Part shown: piece after piece, positions 6,363 through 10,503 of the stretch | Numbering within the stretch: the stretch's first letter is position 1 | Layout: every line of letters starts with the position of its first letter | From: Glaciecola sp. UBA1851 | GTDB lineage: Bacteria > Pseudomonadota > Gammaproteobacteria > Enterobacterales > Alteromonadaceae | Direction: 5' to 3' | Length of the DNA stretch: 10,503 nt | Assembly (NCBI GenBank): GCA_002338515.1 | Contig: DDIL01000081.1 | Coordinates: 1-10,503 of the forward strand | The notes under the pieces: model-generated | Database searches by the model: none | Told to the model about the DNA's origin: nothing | Seen by the model: the letters and a program-made list of their open reading frames with translations, nothing else | Position numbers and translations under genes: made by a program

Positions 6363-6705
6363 CCTAAGTCATTGCCGCGCAGGCATAATGCTATTCGATT
6401 AAGCAACAAACCCAATGCCAGTCATTATCACGAAGGCAGGAACCCCCTACACAGCGAGTTTTTCACCGTTATACATCAAACATCCTAGGTCATTCCTGCG
6501 AAAGCAGGAACCTCCTAAACAGCCTAACAAACCGGAAAAAACTAACTATTCTTCAATCACCTCCTAAGTCATTCCTGCGAAAGCAGGAACCCCCTAACCA
6601 GCATAGCAAACTAGAAAAAAACTAATTTTCGATCACCTAAACACTATTTTTGTTTAAGCACTTCTTGTGTTGTTGGAGGTTACCACTGTTGTGGCAATGA
6701 CCTAG
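6363..6705. repeat. Cluster of five REP/MITE-like hairpin units
   Basis: Five related hairpins occur in 340 bp. Two are degenerate, at 6372-6389 and 6425-6442. Two are perfect (TTCCTGC-GAAA-GCAGGAA), at 6493-6510 and 6572-6589. One is in inverted orientation at 6680-6697 (TTACCAC-TGTT-GTGGCAA), ending in ATGACCTAG at 6697-6705. The two perfect ones lie in tandem units of 79 bp (6484-6562 and 6563-6637), each running CCTARGTCATTCC...CCTAAMCAGC...AACTAxxxTTC.ATCAC. The family is the same as the element at 1483-1657. Nested insertions or tandem growth would explain the layout. It lies beyond the end of the transglutaminase gene and of the AbgT remnant, both pointing into it. Confidence 0.75.
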
Positions 6706-6798
6706 AGTGTTTTTAAATTTTAGTAAAAGTATGACCGCAATTAAATGGCAGTTGCCAGTCGTATAATTGAAACTCAAGGATGAGATTTGCACATAATT

Positions 6799-6814
6799 AT
6801 CAAACGATATTATA
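6799..6814 (+). repeat. Dispersed short repeat, copy 3
   Basis: ATCAAAC-GA-TATTATA differs from the other copies only in the last base. Copy 4 follows exactly 20 bp later in the same orientation. It lies in the 3' flank of the transglutaminase gene. Confidence 0.4.
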
Positions 6815-6818
6815 CAAT

Positions 6819-6834
6819 ATCAAACATTATTATC
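6819..6834 (+). repeat. Dispersed short repeat, copy 4, overlapping a stop codon
   Basis: ATCAAAC-AT-TATTATC. Its end overlaps the stop and last codon of the transglutaminase gene (stop at 6830-6832), so that gene ends inside the repeat. The surrounding 20-mer 6816-6835 matches 1710-1729 in 18 positions. Confidence 0.4.
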
Positions 6835-7660
6835 GTAGGACAGTACCGCTAATGTTTATTATTTTGATAGGCATTAAAATTGTATTTTCCATTAGGGATA
6901 TAGCAAACCCAGGCCCTTCGTTGCTAAGTTCCCCTGTTGGCATGTAGTACACTTGCGCGGGCATATTATTTAAAGCGGCGTCTAATATATGCCATTCATT
7001 GTTGTACCACACTTCAGTCCATGCGTGTCCTACAGCATCAACACTTACATCATCCATTATTATTACCGTTCCTATTATAACGCGAGAAGATAACCCGTTT
7101 GCTCTTGCAAGTGCCGCTAAAAGAACTGCATATTCAGTGCAATCCCCACTTTTGCTTGTAGCAACAGTCGAGGCAAAGTTAAACCCGTGTATATAAGTAG
7201 GGAGGCTTATATATTCGCTAACATAATCTGTCATTACTTGGAGTATGGAATTTTTTTTGTTTATTTTAGATTGGCTTAGTAATGCAAACTCATCAAGAAA
7301 CTCTTTCATTGATTGTTCTTTAAAGTCAATAACGAAACTATCTTGTTTATATTTGTTTTTTCTTTTGCCGATAAACCTCGGCGATTGAGATAAAGAAAAT
7401 GTGACAATATTATCATCCTCAGCAAGTATCTTTATGCCCTCGTATTCTTGAATAGATTCTATTACTTTTTCTGGATTGGCAGATTTGAAAGAGACCTCAA
7501 TATTACCTGTGTATGGTAGCGATAAATCTATATTATCGATTGTTATAGTAGCAATACTGGGGACGGCTGTTTGAGCGTGAGAACAGAATGACACACCCAA
7601 AATAAACATATATAAAAACGTTTGTATATGTTTATTGGCTTGCTTTTTGATTATGAACAT
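6830..7660 (-). CDS. Exported transglutaminase-like cysteine protein
   Basis: A 276-residue protein with a signal peptide (about residues 1-29, hydrophobic core FLYMFILGVSF, likely cut after SHA) and a transglutaminase-like core. The catalytic triad is intact: C174 in SGDCTEY, H212 in VGHAWTEVW and D227 in HILDAAL. Ahead of the core is a region of about 120 residues, rich in strands, that I do not recognise. Bacterial members of this superfamily act as proteases, amidases or crosslinking enzymes in the envelope; the substrate here is unknown. The ATG at 7660 has a modest TAGG ribosome site 9 nt upstream. It starts 30 bp after the stop of the 412-residue exported protein gene on the same strand, so the two are probably one operon and may act together. 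The C-terminus is hydrophobic (ILMPIKIINI) but too short to be a clear anchor. The last codons lie in a dispersed repeat. Confidence 0.82.
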   Translation of the reverse strand: MFIIKKQANKHIQTFLYMFILGVSFCSHAQTAVPSIATITIDNIDLSLPYTGNIEVSFKSANPEKVIESIQEYEGIKILAEDDNIVTFSLSQSPRFIGKRKNKYKQDSFVIDFKEQSMKEFLDEFALLSQSKINKKNSILQVMTDYVSEYISLPTYIHGFNFASTVATSKSGDCTEYAVLLAALARANGLSSRVIIGTVIIMDDVSVDAVGHAWTEVWYNNEWHILDAALNNMPAQVYYMPTGELSNEGPGFAISLMENTILMPIKIINISGTVLR

Positions 7661-7690
7661 GAATACAAACCTATTCAGTAATCCTAAGTT

Positions 7691-8929
7691 CTAATCTAGA
7701 ATCGGTGACCCTTTAGCATGAAGTTTAATCAATTTTAGTGGAAGGCCATTCTGCTCTAGCGAAGCGAACTCAAAGGTACCGTCAGTTTCCGCCAAATAGT
7801 CCATTTTTATTGGTCCCATATCGACAGACACATTTGCATCTTTATTTTCGGTGAGCTCTTTTACAGAAATACTGGTTGCGCTAACGGGGTCAGCATCTGG
7901 CATCCACATTGCGTAATTAGCTTCGAGTGCCTCGGTACTTAAAATATTGGCGACGGCTAAATAACTACCAAAAGTAGATAATAGCCATTCTTTATGTTCA
8001 AGTTTGGATTCAACTGCTTTCCCTTGCATTTGTCCGCTTACTGACCATTCGCCTTCGGCATTGCTTATGGAAAACTCCTGCGTCATTGCGCCATTTTCAA
8101 TAGTGTAAGTGTAAGCATTGATGAGTGCGCCATCTGTGTTTCCCCATTCTAGGTTAAGTGAATCACTATGAGCTACAGAATTGGCATCAACAGGCACCAT
8201 CATCGCCATTTCCTGTTTTGTCTCAATATCGCCATCTTGATCAATAATAAACGTTTCGCGCGCATACCCCACGTCCATATCATTTAGCTTTAGCTGATAA
8301 ATATTTTCAAAGAAAGATGAATCGTCATTAGTTTTTTCGAACGCACTTAAAAAGCTCGTAAATACTGTTCTAAATGTATCTCGATAACCAAGTTCATTAT
8401 GAATACAAATTTGTAGCGTATTTTTAGTCTCGGCAGAATATCCTTTAAGTAAGCCCGCTACTTTATTATTGCCTTCACCTAAATGATAAAGCGTATCTAG
8501 CAGTAAGTAAGGGGTTTCGCCAATCACACCGGTTTCTAGTGAATAGTTGTATCTACCAGATAGTTTTTTATTGTTTAATTTTTCGACGCCTGGCAGCGTC
8601 GCCTCAATAATGGCATGAAAAGAAGTGGCTGCTCCATCGTAAGACGTAAATGCATAGCACTCAACTGGTGAGGCTGTACCAATGTCTATAGTGAAGTACC
8701 AAAAATTCTCCGCTTTTTCTTCGAGTTTTAGTTTACCTAACACATCTTCATTAATTTTTAATTCATCAATGTTTAATTTAGATGTTGATTTAACCTCTAC
8801 TTCTTTAGCCATGGCCTCTTTAAACCAAGTAGGAAAATCTTTTAAATCTATAAAGTCTTTTGAACATACTGGTTTAGAAAAAAAAGCGAGGCTAACTATA
8901 CAAAATAAGGAGGGTAAAAAATACTTCAT
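7691..8929 (-). CDS. Exported protein of unknown function, operon partner of the transglutaminase
   Basis: A 412-residue protein that I do not recognise. The start at 8929 is chosen because AAGGA (8939-8943) lies 9 nt before the ATG; a TTG 21 nt further upstream would spoil the signal peptide. Residues 1-23 (MKYFLPSLFCIVSLAFF..) form a clear signal peptide with no lipobox. The mature part looks like two halves. The first, up to about residue 200, has alternating strands and two cysteines (VECYAF, LQICIHN) that could pair in the periplasm. The second, from about the ENIYQLKLNDMDVGYARE motif, is a strand-rich region with repeated polar stretches and a helical insert (EWLLSTFGSYLAVANIL). No catalytic motif or membrane segment is visible. 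Its tight linkage to a transglutaminase-like gene suggests a substrate-presenting, inhibitory or scaffold role, but this is only an inference from context. Confidence 0.7.
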   Translation of the reverse strand: MKYFLPSLFCIVSLAFFSKPVCSKDFIDLKDFPTWFKEAMAKEVEVKSTSKLNIDELKINEDVLGKLKLEEKAENFWYFTIDIGTASPVECYAFTSYDGAATSFHAIIEATLPGVEKLNNKKLSGRYNYSLETGVIGETPYLLLDTLYHLGEGNNKVAGLLKGYSAETKNTLQICIHNELGYRDTFRTVFTSFLSAFEKTNDDSSFFENIYQLKLNDMDVGYARETFIIDQDGDIETKQEMAMMVPVDANSVAHSDSLNLEWGNTDGALINAYTYTIENGAMTQEFSISNAEGEWSVSGQMQGKAVESKLEHKEWLLSTFGSYLAVANILSTEALEANYAMWMPDADPVSATSISVKELTENKDANVSVDMGPIKMDYLAETDGTFEFASLEQNGLPLKLIKLHAKGSPILD

Positions 8930-9289
8930 TAACTTCGATCCTTGAATCAAAAAGGAAGTTGTATGCTGACTAAAATACCAGGGTAATGTGTTAGCTACAC
9001 AACTAAATTATTAATAGTAAATTGCTGTCACAATTCATTTTAGTATTTAAACCTAACCCATTAGGAATATTTGGTCAATATTAATACTTTAGTCGTCAAA
9101 ATATAAACATTCACAACAAGGGTTAATAAAGTGTGATAAATTCGTGAGTTCTCCATGTTCACCACTTAAGTATCAAACTTGCTATCGCTAAGTAAGCTTT
9201 AGTACACTATCAGTACGACTTTTTTACTTAAATGAAAATAGTGGATAACAGGACTTGTTAACCCATCACGCTTTGGAAAATTTTTGCTC
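8930..9289. promoter_or_regulatory. Divergent intergenic region of the transglutaminase operon and the IDH gene
   Basis: A 360-bp non-coding AT-rich region holding the promoters of both units. On the IDH side, TTGCTA (9179-9184), 18 nt and TACACT (9203-9208) form a plausible sigma-70 promoter. TAACA-GGACT-TGTTA (9245-9259) is a short inverted repeat just before the IDH start. On the other side, TGTGT-N5-ACACA (8987-9001) is another short inverted repeat, 58 bp upstream of the exported protein start. GTGTGATAAATTCGTGA near 9131 looks like half a CRP site but lacks the second half. I see no small gene or RNA here. Confidence 0.4.
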
Positions 9290-10503
9290 ATGTCTGACAA
9301 CAAACAGAAAATTATATACACCTATACTGATGAAGCACCGTTACTAGCAACAGCTTCTTTTTTGCCAATTATACGTGCCTTTGCAGGCGCAGCTGACATC
9401 GATGTAGATGTTAGTGATATTTCGGTAGCCGCTCGTGTGCTCGCCGAATTCCCTGAATTTTTGAACGATGATCAGAAAGTGCCTGATAATCTAGCGGCAT
9501 TGGGTGAACTTACTCAAGATCCAAACGCAAACATTGTTAAACTTCCAAATATTAGCGCGTCAGTACAACAGCTGAAAGCTTGTATAAAAGAGCTTCAGTC
9601 AAAAGGTTATGCACTTCCTGAGTTTCCAGATGACCCACAAACTGATGAAGAAAAATCGCTTCGAGTTCGTTACGGTAAAGCATTAGGTAGTGCGGTAAAC
9701 CCAGTTCTTCGTGAAGGTAATTCAGATCGACGTGCACCAAGAGCGGTTAAAGAATATGCTCGTAAGCATCCTCACTCAATGGGTGAATGGAAACAGTATT
9801 CTAAAACGCACGTTTCGCATATGAATAAAGGTGATTTTTATCACGGCGAACAATCCATTACTTTAGATAAAGCGCGTAATGTAAGAATGGAGCTATTGGA
9901 TGACAATGGTGACGTTCATGTAATGAAAACAGAATTACCACTTCAAGACAAAGAAGTAGTTGATTTGATGTTTATGAGCAAAGAAGCGCTATGCGAGTTT
10001 TATGAAGAAACCATGCAAGATTGTAAAGATGCTGACATTCTTTATTCATTGCACGTTAAAGCAACTATGATGAAAGTGTCGCATCCAATTGTTTTCGGAC
10101 ATGCGATAAAAATTTATTATAAAGACGCATTCGCGAAACATGGCGAGCTTTTTGATGAGTTAGGTATTAATGTTAACAACGGTATGGGCGAGCTTTATGA
10201 AAAAATAAAGCAATTACCTGCTGCGCAAGTTGAAGAAATAGAGCGTGATTTACATGCTTGCCAAAAAGACCGTCCTCGATTGGCTTTCGTTGATTCTACA
10301 AAAGGTATTACCAATTTCCATTCACCAAGTGATGTTATTGTAGATGCGTCTATGCCTGCTATGATCCGTTCAGGTGGCATGATGTGGGGTGCTGATGGAA
10401 ATCAATACGAATGTAAAGCGGTTATGCCTGAGTCTACATTCGCGCGTATTTACCAAGAAATGATTAATTTCTGTAAGAGTAATGGCAATTTCGATCCAAC
10501 CAC
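9290..10503 (+). CDS. Monomeric NADP-dependent isocitrate dehydrogenase, 5' part
   Basis: The first 404 codons (plus two bases) of a monomeric-type isocitrate dehydrogenase of about 740 residues; the gene runs off the window. The enzyme oxidises isocitrate to 2-oxoglutarate and CO2 with NADP in the TCA cycle, in the cytoplasm, as a single large chain unrelated in length to the dimeric Icd. Visible family blocks are NPVLREGNSDRRAP (about 137-150), KHPHSMGEW, SKTHVSHM, the substrate lysine K257 in LHVKATMMKVSHP, and D352 in STKGITNFHSPSDVIVDAS-type sequence leading to DASMPAMIRSGG. S134, K257 and D352 match S132, K255 and D350 of the Azotobacter enzyme, offset by two. The NADP-binding part is beyond the end. 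The ribosome site is weak (GGAAAA, 9275-9280). It competes with isocitrate lyase for isocitrate, so it sits at the branch to glyoxylate. It is divergent from the transglutaminase operon. Confidence 0.93.
   Translation, partial: MSDNKQKIIYTYTDEAPLLATASFLPIIRAFAGAADIDVDVSDISVAARVLAEFPEFLNDDQKVPDNLAALGELTQDPNANIVKLPNISASVQQLKACIKELQSKGYALPEFPDDPQTDEEKSLRVRYGKALGSAVNPVLREGNSDRRAPRAVKEYARKHPHSMGEWKQYSKTHVSHMNKGDFYHGEQSITLDKARNVRMELLDDNGDVHVMKTELPLQDKEVVDLMFMSKEALCEFYEETMQDCKDADILYSLHVKATMMKVSHPIVFGHAIKIYYKDAFAKHGELFDELGINVNNGMGELYEKIKQLPAAQVEEIERDLHACQKDRPRLAFVDSTKGITNFHSPSDVIVDASMPAMIRSGGMMWGADGNQYECKAVMPESTFARIYQEMINFCKSNGNFDPT

Noticed and set aside
6484..6637. CRISPR-like repeats
   Set aside because: There are only two tandem 79-bp units, similar along their whole length with no distinct spacers, and no cas genes.
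8930..8950. Upstream TTG start for the 412-residue exported protein
   Set aside because: It would place extra residues before a good signal peptide, while AAGGA precedes the ATG at 8929.
9131..9147. CRP site before the IDH gene
   Set aside because: Only the TGTGA half is present; the second half is CGTGA rather than TCACA.

Overview
The window looks like a low-GC chromosomal segment from a marine gammaproteobacterium, most likely an Alteromonadales member of the Colwellia/Thalassotalea type. This rests on AT-rich intergenic DNA, a monomeric NADP-type isocitrate dehydrogenase, a long XRE/IrrE-like acyl-type regulator, and many REP/MITE-like 'gtcattcctgcgaaagcaggaac' hairpins. The taxon is inferred from gene content only.

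Layout. Positions 1-1341 hold a membrane-anchored serine hydrolase of the beta-lactamase/NylB type on the + strand. Positions 1342-1914 are a convergent intergenic region with a palindromic MITE, two copies of a short dispersed repeat and a perfect 10-bp hairpin. Positions 1915-3045 (-) encode an alanine-glyoxylate type aminotransferase whose leader can form competing stem-loops, one of which covers the ribosome binding site. Positions 3278-4021 (-) encode a 247-residue protein that aligns end to end with the N-terminal part of malate synthase G but stops where the catalytic barrel should begin. It is divergent from a 513-residue XRE regulator (4198-5739, +) of the ScfR/RamB/IrrE-like type. 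Positions 6035-6334 are the 3' remnant of an AbgT-family transporter, followed by a cluster of REP/MITE hairpins (6363-6705). Positions 8929-6830 (-) are a two-gene unit for exported proteins: a 412-residue protein of unknown function and a transglutaminase-like protein with an intact Cys-His-Asp triad. Position 9290 to the end (+) is the first 404 codons of monomeric isocitrate dehydrogenase.

How the genes may work together. Three adjacent genes point to glyoxylate: the aminotransferase consumes it, the truncated malate synthase G derives from an enzyme that condenses it with acetyl-CoA, and the regulator belongs to a superfamily whose studied members control glyoxylate-cycle or short-chain acyl-CoA genes. 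The octamer TTTACAAA occurs once upstream of the aminotransferase and twice (within a 12-bp direct repeat) between the truncated malate synthase and the regulator, which suggests a small local regulon. The most unusual items are the catalytically empty malate synthase G relative, the alternative-pairing leader of the aminotransferase gene, and the compensatory base changes in the MITE hairpins. No full malate synthase, isocitrate lyase, RNA gene, CRISPR array or complete insertion sequence is visible.
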